DNA from: Raoultibacter timonensis
Lineage (GTDB): Bacteria > Actinomycetota > Coriobacteriia > Coriobacteriales > Eggerthellaceae
DNA length: 42,061 nt
NCBI RefSeq assembly: GCF_900240215.1
Contig: NZ_LT964679.1
Span: forward strand, 806,187 to 848,247
Direction of reading: 5' to 3'
Part shown: positions 1 to 8,092 of the stretch, piece after piece
Layout: each line of letters opens with the position of its first letter
How positions within the stretch are numbered: position 1 is the stretch's first letter
Notes under the pieces: model-generated
What the model was told of the DNA's origin: nothing
Seen by the model: the letters and a program-made list of their open reading frames with translations, nothing else
Databases searched by the model: none
Program-made: the position numbers and the translations under genes

Positions 1-268
1 CCGTTTCCGCTCCGACGACGAGCGCGCTCGTGCCGAGAAGACCGCCGAGGTGGATCTCGACGGCGTGCTTACCATGGATATGCTCGTCCGTTCCGATGAC
101 GCTGCGTTCCTCGCGTGCGGCGTAACCGACGGCGAGATGGTTTCCGGCGTTTCGAAAACGGACGGATGCATTACCACCGAATCGGTTGTTATGAACGCTG
201 CCGACAAGACGGTTCGCTTCATCAAGACCTGCCGTCGCGGCGAAAACGGAGTCATCAGATTCCATTAA
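1..268 (+). CDS. glpX: Class II fructose-1,6-bisphosphatase, C-terminal end (partial)
   Basis: The reading frame enters at base 2 and runs about 88 codons to a TAA at 266-268, so the start and most of the enzyme lie outside the window. The tail matches the end of GlpX-type fructose-1,6-bisphosphatase: a 'TMDMLVRSDDAAFLACGVTDG' style segment, then 'GVSKTDGCITTESVVMN' and 'TVRFIKT', the order seen at the C terminus of this family. GlpX removes the 1-phosphate of fructose-1,6-bisphosphate in gluconeogenesis in the cytoplasm. A strong terminator follows, so it is the last gene of its transcript. The family call rests on about 88 residues without the catalytic core. Confidence 0.82.
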   Translation, partial: RFRSDDERARAEKTAEVDLDGVLTMDMLVRSDDAAFLACGVTDGEMVSGVSKTDGCITTESVVMNAADKTVRFIKTCRRGENGVIRFH

Positions 269-351
269 ACCCGAATGGTTCGGTCATAGACGACCGAAAC
301 GATAATACTTTTACCGAGAGCAGCTCAGGTTCTCGGCAAAGAGCATGATAT

Positions 352-388
352 GATGCCCTACGGACCATGCCGTAGGGCATCTTTTTTT
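352..388 (+). terminator. Intrinsic terminator after glpX
   Basis: A perfect 12-bp stem (352-363 with 370-381) has a 6-nt loop ACCATG and is followed by seven T residues (382-388). Two smaller inverted repeats lie just upstream (279-285/292-298 and 314-319/331-336) and may fold in the same 3' UTR. The next gene starts only 17 bases after the T run, so its promoter would have to overlap the terminator or lie upstream of it. Confidence 0.9.
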
Positions 389-405
389 ACTTGAACGGAG
401 CGAGC

Positions 406-1860
406 GTGCAGGAACGAAACACGTTGTTCGAATACATGTATCGCGATATCGCGCGCAAAATCGAAGACGGTACGTTGCGCGACGGCGATACGCTTCCGTC
501 AATGAAAGACCTATCAACGCGCTACCACGTCGGCCTCAGAACGGTTCGCGATGTGCTGAGCGCGTTGCGAACCGACGGCTACATTGCAACCGAAGAGCGC
601 AAGCGCGCGACGGTAACCCATCGCACCGAAGCCGAAGAGGATGTCGAGGCAACTGCGCGAAAGGTGCTTGCTGGAAAACAGGATGTGCTCGAAAGCCTCA
701 GGGCGCTCGAGCTCATCATGCCTCCCTTGTTCTACTATGCCGCACAGCATTGCAGCGAAAGCGAAATCGACGAGCTGTGCCGCGCTGTCAAAGGGAAGGA
801 ATTCGAAGTGCGCAAGGGCGATTGGCGCCTATCGCGGTCTTCGCTGGTGCTCCATGGGCTCCTTGACAAGACGGGCAATCCCTTGCTTTCGGAGTGCTAT
901 GCCAGCTTGGAGCGTATCAGCATCGTCTCGGTGCACCCCTCTTTCGAGAGCCCCTACGAGAGGGCCTCGGTTGATTCGGGTAATACATTGCCTTGGATCT
1001 TCGAATCGCTGAAGAGCAGGGACTTCGATGAGGTGCAGCACCGTTTCGGGTCGATGTACAGCGGCACGGCGGCGTTCGTCGAAGCGTATTTCGAGGAACT
1101 TGCGGCGGCGTATCCTTACGACGGCCCCCGGGAATTCGCGTACGCGTGGGATGTCAAAGCCGGGAAAAGCTACGTGTACGCGCAGGTTGCTCGCGATATG
1201 GTGAGCCGTATGGCGGCGGGCGAGTACGTCGACGGCGAGGCGCTCCCCTCGATCGCCGCGCTGTCCGAGCAGTACGACGCCTCGCCGTCGACCATCCAGA
1301 AGACGCTCGGCATGCTCAACACCATGGGCGTTGTGGAGACGGTGAACGGCCGCGGTTCGCGTGTGCGCCTGTCTAACGTGCGGCTCGATCCGCGCTCTGT
1401 TGCCGATAAGGTTTTCATGCGCGATGTCGATGTGTTCGTCAATGCAGTGAAGATGATCTGCGTTATCCTTCCCGCAGTCGTGAATTCGGTCTCCGACGAC
1501 TTGGGTGGCGTCGAGCGGGACGCGCTGGCGTACCTCTCGCAGAAAACAGGCGAATGGGCGGTGCCGAGCGCCTTGACGGAAAGCCTGATCGCGCACATCC
1601 CCATCCGCCCTTTGCGCGTCGTGATGACCGAGCTGAACGATCTGCTGATATGGGGGCATTTCCTCATGTTCATGGGGCCTTCGGAGGCACGGAGAAGCGA
1701 ATTGCTCTCATACGGCTACGATGGCATCGATGCGCTGCGGGAGAGGGATCTGCAGGGTTTTTCCGACGCGATAGCGGGGTATTACCGTTGCATGTTCGCC
1801 GCCGTGCAGCAGTTTTTTGCCGCAACACGGCGGGCGAACGAGGCGCTTGCCGATCAGTAG
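406..1860 (+). CDS. GntR-type transcriptional regulator with two winged-helix domains (tandem duplication)
   Basis: A 484-residue protein carrying two GntR winged-helix domains. The first is near residues 8-70, with 'DGDTLPSMKDLSTRYHVG' and 'TVRDVLSALRTDGYI'. The second is near 258-325, with 'DGEALPSIAALSEQYDAS' and 'TIQKTLGMLNTMGVV'. Each is followed by about 150 residues of helical sequence in the same order, so the protein looks like two GntR-like units fused head to tail. An ordinary GntR regulator is 230-250 residues. Start: GTG at 406, with GGAG at 397-400 five bases upstream; the in-frame TTG at 391 has no ribosome site. The effector and targets are unknown. It ends 7 bp inside the convergent baeRF gene. 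Confidence 0.85.
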   Translation: MQERNTLFEYMYRDIARKIEDGTLRDGDTLPSMKDLSTRYHVGLRTVRDVLSALRTDGYIATEERKRATVTHRTEAEEDVEATARKVLAGKQDVLESLRALELIMPPLFYYAAQHCSESEIDELCRAVKGKEFEVRKGDWRLSRSSLVLHGLLDKTGNPLLSECYASLERISIVSVHPSFESPYERASVDSGNTLPWIFESLKSRDFDEVQHRFGSMYSGTAAFVEAYFEELAAAYPYDGPREFAYAWDVKAGKSYVYAQVARDMVSRMAAGEYVDGEALPSIAALSEQYDASPSTIQKTLGMLNTMGVVETVNGRGSRVRLSNVRLDPRSVADKVFMRDVDVFVNAVKMICVILPAVVNSVSDDLGGVERDALAYLSQKTGEWAVPSALTESLIAHIPIRPLRVVMTELNDLLIWGHFLMFMGPSEARRSELLSYGYDGIDALRERDLQGFSDAIAGYYRCMFAAVQQFFAATRRANEALADQ

Positions 1861-3017
1861 CGGTACAAAGCGGCGACACCGGTTTCGGCGGGCATGCGGT
1901 CGTGCGGGAGCACGAACACGTCGCCGCCTTGGGCGTAGGTTGCCTGAGCCAGGTCGTCGGTGAGGTCGTCGGAAGCGTCGAGCATATCGGCACCGTACGA
2001 CAACGAGCCCGTTTCGGGATCGAAGCTACCGGGGATGAGCTTGTCCTGCTCGACGAAGAGCGTTTCCACCTTTCGCTCTGCAAGCGCATGGCCGATTTCG
2101 CGTGGATCGGCCGAGGCGCGGCCTTGAACCGCTTCGTCACCGAACCTGCCGAGCCGTTCCCGGATGCGCGTCTCCTGTATGCCCTCGATGATCCGTACGG
2201 CGCGTTCGAGGAGCTCCTTCTCGTCCATAGACTCGACGGGCTTGTCGATGCTTTCGTTGAGAAGCGTGGGCATTGCGGCGACTTGCCTGAAAATCGCTTG
2301 GTTTTCGGGTAGGCCTACGAGCATTATCGGACAGGAGCGGAATTTGGCGAAGTGGTCTTCGACCGTCTTGGCCGCATAGCGGAAGTGCTCGGCGGTATCC
2401 TTTTCGTCGACGTTGCTCTTGTCGCCGTAGCGATGGTACGTGGGGGAATGGCTTCCCTGATGACCGTTCATGCCGGAGAGCGAGTTCGTATAGTCGTCGA
2501 ACGCTTTGCGGAACTCGGTTTCGACGCCATCGGGCATTTCGAGCTTTTCTATGGAATGAAAATCTCCCTCGAAGAGCTCGAAGCCGTTCTCGTCGATCGC
2601 GAGCAGATAGTAGTGCGAGCCGAACTGGAAATTCCTGATGAGCGGTTTGACGTGGAACTTATCGGTGATGGAGACGAACTCGTCGACGGGATAGTCGAGG
2701 TGGTATACCGTCGTTTTGCTGTTCGAGGCAAGCACGGCGAGGCCGTCTTTCGCATGGGTCCATACATCGGCGTCGCGATACGCCTCGAGCAGGTCGAGCT
2801 GTGCAAGGACGCTCTCGTAGTCCTTGCGGTCGTAGTTGAGCTCGAACAGGTTCTTCGCTTCGGTTACAAGGTTCTTGTACCGTATGGGGTCCTGACGGTT
2901 TTCCGGTGCATGGCGGTGGGTTGTCATATACAGCGATACGAGCGGCCCCTCGTGGTTCGAAAACAGGGCAGGGTCGAATTCGCTTTGTACGGTTATGTCC
3001 GACAGATCGGGTCTCAT
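1854..3017 (-). CDS. baeRF-family protein (eRF1/Pelota-related domain)
   Basis: A 387-residue cytoplasmic protein with the features of bacterial archaeo-eukaryotic release-factor (baeRF) homologues. The N terminus has 'GPLVSLYMTTHRHAPENRQD' followed by 'IRYKNLVTEAKNLFE'. The C terminus ends in '...GVAALYRY', the usual hydrophobic end with a final aromatic residue. No GGQ peptide-release motif is visible, so it is unlikely to be a classical release factor. The family is proposed to act at ribosomes, but its molecular role is not established. Start: ATG at 3017 with an AAGGGAG ribosome site. The gene is monocistronic and meets the GntR gene tail to tail with a 7-bp overlap. The exact baeRF subfamily (6/7-like) is uncertain. 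Confidence 0.75.
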   Translation of the reverse strand: MRPDLSDITVQSEFDPALFSNHEGPLVSLYMTTHRHAPENRQDPIRYKNLVTEAKNLFELNYDRKDYESVLAQLDLLEAYRDADVWTHAKDGLAVLASNSKTTVYHLDYPVDEFVSITDKFHVKPLIRNFQFGSHYYLLAIDENGFELFEGDFHSIEKLEMPDGVETEFRKAFDDYTNSLSGMNGHQGSHSPTYHRYGDKSNVDEKDTAEHFRYAAKTVEDHFAKFRSCPIMLVGLPENQAIFRQVAAMPTLLNESIDKPVESMDEKELLERAVRIIEGIQETRIRERLGRFGDEAVQGRASADPREIGHALAERKVETLFVEQDKLIPGSFDPETGSLSYGADMLDASDDLTDDLAQATYAQGGDVFVLPHDRMPAETGVAALYRY

Positions 3018-3269
3018 GGGTGCTCCCTTCGGGTGCTTGCTTGCAGGTTCGGTACCCGCAATCGATAGTGAACTTGATACCTACCATACTCGTTGCGCGT
3101 GTTGGGAGCCAGAGAACGAACGGCACTGTTTTTCGATGGTTGCGATGCTGTTGAATTGCGTATAAGAGGACAGCTTGTGTCCTCTCTGGACGGCTACGAT
3201 GCTGCTACACTGGAAGGCGGGCTGGTTTGCGCCCGCAGGGTCGGATGGGCACGGGAAAGCGAGCAACCT

Positions 3270-4022
3270 ATGGAGATCATATCGGTAACACCCGACAACA
3301 TCGATGCGGAGCACATCTGCTGCGCGATCACCGAGAAGAGGGGCGAGTCATGCGTCTCGCAGAAGAAGGTGTGGATGAGCGAGCGTTTCGCCGACGGGCT
3401 CGTCTTCAGAAAGCTCGATGCGAGGGGAAAGGTTTTCATCGAATACATTCCCGCCGAAAAGGCTTGGTGCCCCATCGAAGCCGACGGATACCTGCATATC
3501 GATTGTTTTTGGGTGTCGGGCCAGTACAAGGGGAGGGGTCATGCAACCGAACTGCTCGAAGCGTGCATAGCAGACGCAAGGGAGCAGGGAAAACTCGGTA
3601 TCACGGCGCTCTCTTCGGCCAAGAAAATGCCGTTTCTCTCCGACCCGAAGTTCTTGCGGTACAAGGGGTTCGAAACCGCCGACACCGCAGAGCCGTTCTA
3701 CGAGCTCTTGTACCTGCCGTTTTCCGAAGACGCTCCCGTTCCGCGTTTCATGAGCCACGTCAAGAAGCCCCGGGTGGACGAAGACGGCTTCGTACTCTAC
3801 TTCACCAACCAATGCCCGTTTGCCGAGAAATACGCGATGGCGGCTGCAAGGGAGGCGAAAGCTCGGGGCGTACGGTTTGAGCTGCGCAAGATCGAGACGC
3901 TCGACCAGGCGAAAGCCGCGCCCGCGCCCTTTACCGCCTACACGCTTTTTCGCGATGGCGCATTCGTCGCCAATGAGATTCTGAGCGAGAAGAAGCTTGC
4001 CACCTTGTTCGCGGCCGACTGA
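3270..4022 (+). CDS. GNAT N-acetyltransferase fused to a YoaP-like domain
   Basis: A 250-residue protein. Residues about 50-145 form a GNAT acetyltransferase fold: 'HIDCFWVSGQYKGRGHATEL' contains the acetyl-CoA pyrophosphate loop (Q-x-K-G-x-G-x-A). The C-terminal ~75 residues match the YoaP-like domain; 'YFTNQCPFAEKYA' carries a lone Cys where thioredoxin-like folds place their active site. YoaP-type acetyltransferases are usually this length. The substrate is unknown. I chose ATG 3270 over longer in-frame starts because the family begins 'MEIISVTPDNID...'; the GGGAAAG at 3253-3259 is a rather distant ribosome site. It is divergent from the baeRF gene, with a 252-bp gap. Confidence 0.8.
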   Translation: MEIISVTPDNIDAEHICCAITEKRGESCVSQKKVWMSERFADGLVFRKLDARGKVFIEYIPAEKAWCPIEADGYLHIDCFWVSGQYKGRGHATELLEACIADAREQGKLGITALSSAKKMPFLSDPKFLRYKGFETADTAEPFYELLYLPFSEDAPVPRFMSHVKKPRVDEDGFVLYFTNQCPFAEKYAMAAAREAKARGVRFELRKIETLDQAKAAPAPFTAYTLFRDGAFVANEILSEKKLATLFAAD

Positions 4023-4107
4023 GACGGCGAGAGTGCGCTCGGTCGAGGAGCGTATCGCGCCCGTCGCGTAACGTGCACATGGAATCTCGACATTCTCGGA
4101 AACGCCC

Positions 4108-4138
4108 TTGACTTGGAGTCGGCTCCAGGATGCATGAT
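4108..4138 (+). promoter_or_regulatory. MerR-type promoter/operator of the iron alcohol dehydrogenase
   Basis: TTGACT (-35, 4108-4113) and CATGAT (-10, 4133-4138) are separated by 19 bp. The spacer holds the dyad TGGAG-TCGG-CTCCA (4114-4127). An over-long 19-bp spacer filled by a dyad is the signature of MerR-family activator promoters. The site is nearly identical to the one before the MerR gene at 11792, so that regulator is the likely activator. The predicted transcript starts about 30 nt before the alcohol dehydrogenase start codon. Confidence 0.8.
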
Positions 4139-4177
4139 GGGAAGCGAACTGCGAAACCATGCGATAAGGAGACATCC

Positions 4178-5344
4178 ATGCTCGGTAATTTCAGCTACTG
4201 CAATCCGACCCGCCTTCATTTCGGAAGAGACGCCCTCGATCGTTTGAACGAAGAGCTGCCTCGATTCGGCTCGCGGGTGCAGCTCGTCTACGGGGGAGGA
4301 TCGATCAAGAGGACGGGCTTGTACGACCAAGTCGTAAGCATACTCGAATCGAACGGAAAAGAAGTGTTCGAAGATGCGGGCGTCATGCCGAACCCGACGG
4401 TTGAAAAGCTCTACGAAGGCAGCCGCACCGCTCGGGAAAACGAAGTCGACCTGATTTTGGCCGTCGGCGGCGGATCGGTATGCGACTACGCGAAGGCCGT
4501 TTCGGTTTCGGCCTACTGCAACGAGGACCCGTGGGAGAAGTATTACCTGAGGTTCGAGGAGCCCGACTGCGCGATCGTTCCCGTGGGGTGCGTGCTCACC
4601 ATGGCCGGTACCGGTTCCGAGATGAACGGCGGTGCCGTGATTACTAATCCGGAGACAAAGCAGAAGATCGGCCATGTGTTCGGAACCGAGGTGTTCCCGA
4701 AGTTCTCGATCCTGAACCCCGAGCTTACCTACACCGTGCCGCACTATCAGATGGTTGCCGGCATCTTCGACGTCATGTCCCATATCATGGAGCAGTACTT
4801 CTCGGGAACCGACGACAACACGTCGGACTACATCATGGAGGGCCTTATGCGCTCGCTCGTGCATAGCTCGCGCATCGCAGCCGAGAATCCCGAGGACTAC
4901 GAAGCGCGCAGCAACATCATGTGGTCGGCTACCTGGGCGCTCAATACCTTCGTTGCCATGGGAAAGAGCACCGATTGGATGGTGCACATGATCGGGCAGG
5001 CCGTCGGCGGCTTCACCGACGCGACCCACGGCATGACGCTGTCGGCCGTTTCGGTTCCCTATTATCGCCATATCATGCCCTATGGGCTGCCGAAGTTCGT
5101 CCGCTTCGCCCAAGCGGTATGGGAGGTAGATTCCTCAGGGAAGACCGACGAAGAAACCGCGCAGGCGGGCCTTGCTGCCATGGAGGCATGGATGTGCGAG
5201 ATGGGTCTTGCGATGAGCGTTTCGGAACTCGGCGTTACCGAGGGAATGCTTGCAGGCATCGCGGATGCGACGCTTGCCATGGACGGGGGATACCACGCTC
5301 CCGACCACGACGAAATCGTTGCTATCCTGAGGGAGAGCCTGTAG
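4178..5344 (+). CDS. Iron-containing (group III) alcohol dehydrogenase, YqhD/BdhA-like
   Basis: A 388-residue NAD(P)H-dependent metal alcohol dehydrogenase. Visible features are the nucleotide-binding 'YGGGSIKRTG' (about 38-47) and 'AVGGGSVCDYAK' (95-106), the 'TMAGTGSEMN' loop (141-150), and metal ligands D198, H202, H270 and H284 in the spacing known for YqhD-type enzymes. Members reduce aldehydes to alcohols with NADPH and often protect against toxic aldehydes. Start: ATG 4178 with AAGGAG six bases upstream; the upstream in-frame start at 4130 overlaps the promoter. The gene is monocistronic behind a MerR-type promoter, so induction by aldehydes or electrophiles is likely but inferred. The true substrate is unknown. 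Confidence 0.9.
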   Translation: MLGNFSYCNPTRLHFGRDALDRLNEELPRFGSRVQLVYGGGSIKRTGLYDQVVSILESNGKEVFEDAGVMPNPTVEKLYEGSRTARENEVDLILAVGGGSVCDYAKAVSVSAYCNEDPWEKYYLRFEEPDCAIVPVGCVLTMAGTGSEMNGGAVITNPETKQKIGHVFGTEVFPKFSILNPELTYTVPHYQMVAGIFDVMSHIMEQYFSGTDDNTSDYIMEGLMRSLVHSSRIAAENPEDYEARSNIMWSATWALNTFVAMGKSTDWMVHMIGQAVGGFTDATHGMTLSAVSVPYYRHIMPYGLPKFVRFAQAVWEVDSSGKTDEETAQAGLAAMEAWMCEMGLAMSVSELGVTEGMLAGIADATLAMDGGYHAPDHDEIVAILRESL

Positions 5345-5358
5345 GGAATCGGGCGTTT

Positions 5359-5386
5359 CGGCCGCACCCTATGCAGGATGCGGCCG
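5359..5386. terminator. Convergent hairpin between alcohol dehydrogenase and cytochrome genes
   Basis: An 8-bp perfect stem (5359-5366 with 5379-5386) can be extended by three more pairs across one mismatch to a tetraloop ATGC. It lies 14 bases after the alcohol dehydrogenase stop and before the end of the convergent cytochrome gene. Neither strand has a T run, so this is a weak or Rho-assisted terminator at best. Confidence 0.4.
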
Positions 5387-5411
5387 ACAGGTCTCGCTGC
5401 TTGTCTGTGCT

Positions 5412-6035
5412 CTACTTTTCTACGTGACAGGTGTTGCATTCGTAAACATCTGCGTGATGGCAGTTTCTGCAAACAGCAGGTGCTGTTTCGGCTGGCCCCT
5501 CTGGTGCGTGGATCTTGTGGCATGAAGAACAGGTGATATCTGCGTGGTCTTCATGTTCGGGAAGCGCATGGGGGTTAACCGTGAGGCTGTTTTTGTCGGT
5601 AAGCACCGTGGCCGATGCGGTCGCATCGGCTAACGCGGTTGCGTCATGGCAGGGTATGCAGGTGTCGTTGCCGATTTCCGTTTTCTTAAGCGTCGCTTTC
5701 TTCTTTTTGCTGTCGAGCGTCACTTTCTCATGTGCTTTCGCCAGTCCGTCTTTATCATCGTGGCAGCTGAAGCAATCGTCTTTTTGATTCGCATGCAGCG
5801 ATGCGGTGCAGGCTGCGTCGTCGAAAGAGGCCGCAGCGTTTCCATGGCAGGCTGTGCAGTCGCTGGTTTCCGACCAGGTGAATTCAGACGACATACTGCT
5901 TGAGTCTGCTTGGTCCGTTCTGTTATCGTCGTTTGGCGCCTGCTCTGGGGAGCACGCCGCGAGAAGCATGGCTATCAAGCAAATCGCAGCGGCTAAAACG
6001 AGCAGGACGGGCTTGCGCAAGTGCGCTGATGCCAT
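5412..6035 (-). CDS. Hexaheme c-type cytochrome lipoprotein
   Basis: A 207-residue exported protein. Residues 9-27 are a hydrophobic signal segment ending in a lipobox L25-A-A-C28, so it should be lipid-anchored outside the membrane. A Ser/Asp-rich linker follows. Six CxxCH heme-binding motifs begin at C60, C88, C126, C169, C189 and C200, and the intervening histidines can serve as distal ligands. It probably passes electrons from membrane quinols or a membrane cytochrome to the flavoprotein encoded 68 bp upstream on the same strand. That partner role is inferred from gene order. Start: ATG 6035 with AGGAGG five bases upstream. Similar cytochrome/flavoprotein pairs are common in Eggerthellaceae. 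Confidence 0.88.
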   Translation of the reverse strand: MASAHLRKPVLLVLAAAICLIAMLLAACSPEQAPNDDNRTDQADSSSMSSEFTWSETSDCTACHGNAAASFDDAACTASLHANQKDDCFSCHDDKDGLAKAHEKVTLDSKKKKATLKKTEIGNDTCIPCHDATALADATASATVLTDKNSLTVNPHALPEHEDHADITCSSCHKIHAPEGPAETAPAVCRNCHHADVYECNTCHVEK

Positions 6036-6054
6036 TGGCTCCTCCTAGCTGAAC

Positions 6055-6079
6055 GGGGTCGACCGCTTGGGTCGACCCC
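6055..6079 (-). other. Intercistronic stem-loop between flavoprotein and cytochrome
   Basis: A perfect 10-bp stem (6055-6064 with 6070-6079) has the loop GCTTG. It lies in the 68-bp gap between the upstream flavoprotein and downstream cytochrome on the minus strand. No T run follows in that direction. It may be a partial terminator or an RNA-processing and stability element that sets the ratio of the two proteins. Confidence 0.6.
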
Positions 6080-6103
6080 TGCCGATATTCTATATATTCA
6101 AAG

Positions 6104-7786
6104 CTATTGCTTTGCATCCCACGGCTCGAGGGCTGCGCATTGTTCTCCTGCAATGCGTCCCGTCGAAACGGCTTCGCTTATGTTCCCGCCGCCGTTGTAC
6201 ATGTATCCGTAGATAGAACCGAATTCACCTGCTGAGTACAATCGCGGAATGGGCTGTCCGTTAAGGTCGAGCACTTCGCTCATCCCGTTGCGTTTAGCGC
6301 CGCCTTGCGTGTTCAAAAGCCCAAGAGCGATTTCGATTGCGTAGAATGGCGGCTCAATAGGCTGGATAGGAAAGGCTTTTATGATTGCGGTCTCATCGCT
6401 CGACAGCTCTCCTTCGCCATAGGCGGTTGAGGCGTCTGCGGCATTGAAATAATAATCATCGTACACGGCATTGCCGCGGCCAAAGTCTTTATCTGCGCCT
6501 TCGGCACAATACTGGTTGTAGGTTGCGATCGTTTCCGCAAGCGTCTCTGGCGGATAGCCGATTTTTTCGGCAAGCTCTTCGATGGTGTCTGCCTTTATCA
6601 TGATTCCCGCATCGATAAGTTCTTGGTTCGTTGTTTTTCCTGTTTCCATGATGACGGGCCATGCCATGTACGTAACGGCTCCGAGGATATCTTTTGCTCC
6701 GGTATCTTTGCCCATGATCATATAGGAGGGAGTCGGAACGGCAAGCAACGGCCAAACGCCTCGCTCTTTACCTTTTCCGTGGCGAAGGGTTCCCCGCAGT
6801 TCCTCGTACATGAATCGCTTACCTTCGTTGTTTACGTAGATGTAATCGACGCCCATGGGGTAAGGTATGTTGCATACAAGCGAATCGGGGGATTCAGCGC
6901 GGACGCAGGTGCTTGCAGCGGCGTAGCTGTTCATATGCCAGAGATCCGCTCCGATTTGTTGAGCCATTCTTACGCCGTCGCCAACATTGTAAGGACTGCC
7001 GCATACGAAACTTCTCGGACAGCCAAGCGAAACCGAATAGTTTTTCAGCATTTCAGGATTTGCGGCGAATCCGCCGCAAGCAAGCACGACGCCTTTGTTT
7101 GCCTTGATGGCTTTTCCGCCAGCAATCAAGCCGTATACCTCTTTGGTTTCGTAATTGTAGATAAGTTCGGTTGCGCGCGTGTCGTACATGATTTCAACGC
7201 CGAGTTCGTCGGCTGTATCTTTCAGCGGTAACCAGAGGGAGGACATACCGCAGATACCATCGACGTAATAGGTTTTTATCTTGTCGCCGCCGGGGATTCC
7301 GGGAAACTCCGGCGAGGCCGCCGTAGCGGGTTGCAGGTCGTAGCCGAGTTCGTCGGAGAGCCATGCCATGTTTTCGCATACCCCCTCGGCCCATGCCTTC
7401 ATGAGGTCTTCGGGAACCTCATAACCTGCGTTTAGTTCGGTTTGGTAGGTTATTGCATCATCGACGGACTCGGGAATCATGAGCATGTCTCCCGATACGC
7501 GCGTTGTGCCGCCGGACAGTTCCTCGGGAGCTACCTCGAGTGCGAGCACGTGCTCGACGCCAGCCATCTTCGCTGCAATCGAGGCTGAAAGACCCGCAGC
7601 GCCGAGTCCGACCACTACGACATCGGCCTCCGAATCCCATGAGTCGGGAAGGTTGCCGGTCGGCTTTCCTTCGCTTTGGCCTCCGCACCCCGCGAGACCC
7701 GTTACCGCGAACCCTGCGGCGGCAACAGTTGTTCCCTTGAGGAAATTACGCCGCGAAATCCCCTGATTGGCTTGTTTGTTCCCCAT
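6104..7786 (-). CDS. Tat-exported FAD-dependent oxidoreductase (fumarate reductase-like flavoprotein, altered substrate site)
   Basis: A 560-residue flavoprotein. Residues 11-17 'SRRNFLK' are a Tat signal, followed by a lipobox L31-A-G-C34, so it is probably a Tat lipoprotein. The FAD fingerprint 'VVVVGLGAAGLSASIAA' starts near residue 57, and 'VNNEGKRFMYE' carries the family's conserved Arg region. In fumarate reductases the C-terminal motif reads HTxGG and then NRLGG. Here these are 'NTQGGAKRN' (N492) and 'MYNGGGNISE', so the His and Arg that grip a dicarboxylate are replaced. A substrate other than fumarate is therefore likely. Start: ATG 7786 with AAGGGAG six bases upstream; the ATG at 7792 sits directly on the ribosome site. 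The hexaheme cytochrome follows and a LysR gene diverges. Confidence 0.88.
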   Translation of the reverse strand: MGNKQANQGISRRNFLKGTTVAAAGFAVTGLAGCGGQSEGKPTGNLPDSWDSEADVVVVGLGAAGLSASIAAKMAGVEHVLALEVAPEELSGGTTRVSGDMLMIPESVDDAITYQTELNAGYEVPEDLMKAWAEGVCENMAWLSDELGYDLQPATAASPEFPGIPGGDKIKTYYVDGICGMSSLWLPLKDTADELGVEIMYDTRATELIYNYETKEVYGLIAGGKAIKANKGVVLACGGFAANPEMLKNYSVSLGCPRSFVCGSPYNVGDGVRMAQQIGADLWHMNSYAAASTCVRAESPDSLVCNIPYPMGVDYIYVNNEGKRFMYEELRGTLRHGKGKERGVWPLLAVPTPSYMIMGKDTGAKDILGAVTYMAWPVIMETGKTTNQELIDAGIMIKADTIEELAEKIGYPPETLAETIATYNQYCAEGADKDFGRGNAVYDDYYFNAADASTAYGEGELSSDETAIIKAFPIQPIEPPFYAIEIALGLLNTQGGAKRNGMSEVLDLNGQPIPRLYSAGEFGSIYGYMYNGGGNISEAVSTGRIAGEQCAALEPWDAKQ

Positions 7787-7809
7787 GACCATCTCCCTTC
7801 AATCGTCTT

Positions 7810-7826
7810 AAGCGCCATATGCGCTT
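7810..7826. repeat. Inverted repeat in the 5' region of the flavoprotein gene
   Basis: AAGCGC-CATAT-GCGCTT is a perfect 6-bp dyad, enclosed by an outer AATCG (7801-7805) and CGATT (7833-7837). It lies 24 bases before the flavoprotein start codon on the minus strand. It could be an operator half or a leader hairpin close to the ribosome site. Confidence 0.45.
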
Positions 7827-7885
7827 GGCTAGCGATTACGGTACTGGTGATCTGGGCTGAAGGGAAACGATGCCTGGGAATGGGA

Positions 7886-7952
7886 TTGTGCCGTTTTGGA
7901 ATAAGCGCAGGTTGGGATTCATCGGCTAAATTGTTCCAATTCGGCATAAGCG
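7886..7952. promoter_or_regulatory. Paired repeats in the flavoprotein/LysR intergenic region, likely LysR operator
   Basis: Two 22-bp copies at 7886-7907 and 7931-7952 share 17 of 22 bases, both opening TTGT and closing ATAAGCG. Within them, 7889-7901 and 7934-7946 are also near-perfect inverted repeats of each other (11 of 13). A further short repeat, GGTTGGGA, follows each copy (7910 and 7959). The repeats sit centrally in the 306-bp divergent region, where a LysR tetramer would be expected to bind. No direct binding evidence exists. Confidence 0.5.
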
Positions 7953-8017
7953 AAAGACGGTTGGGAATAAAGCCTGATCGAGCTATAAGCGACAGAAAAG
8001 ATGCGGATAGGATGTAC

Positions 8018-8023
8018 TATAAT
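8018..8023 (+). promoter_or_regulatory. Candidate -10 element of the LysR gene
   Basis: A perfect TATAAT lies 69 bases before the LysR start codon. No good -35 is visible 16-18 bases upstream (GAAAAG-like sequence). It sits 65 bp downstream of the paired repeats. Confidence 0.45.
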
Positions 8024-8092
8024 CTAATCGAGGGTGCCGCCTTAGGCGGTATGGATTTGAATTGCCGTAGGGGAGCAATAGGGGATGTCGCT

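Noticed and set aside
829..1659. Open frame of 276 codons opposite the GntR-type regulator
   Set aside because: Arg/His-rich shadow of the regulator gene with no domain match.
3938..5113. Open frame of 391 codons opposite the iron alcohol dehydrogenase
   Set aside because: It overlaps a clear alcohol dehydrogenase with intact metal ligands and has no ribosome site or recognisable domain.
6104..7786. Calling the flavoprotein a fumarate reductase
   Set aside because: The His and Arg that bind the dicarboxylate in fumarate reductases are replaced (NTQGG, MYNGGG), so only a general oxidoreductase call is supported.
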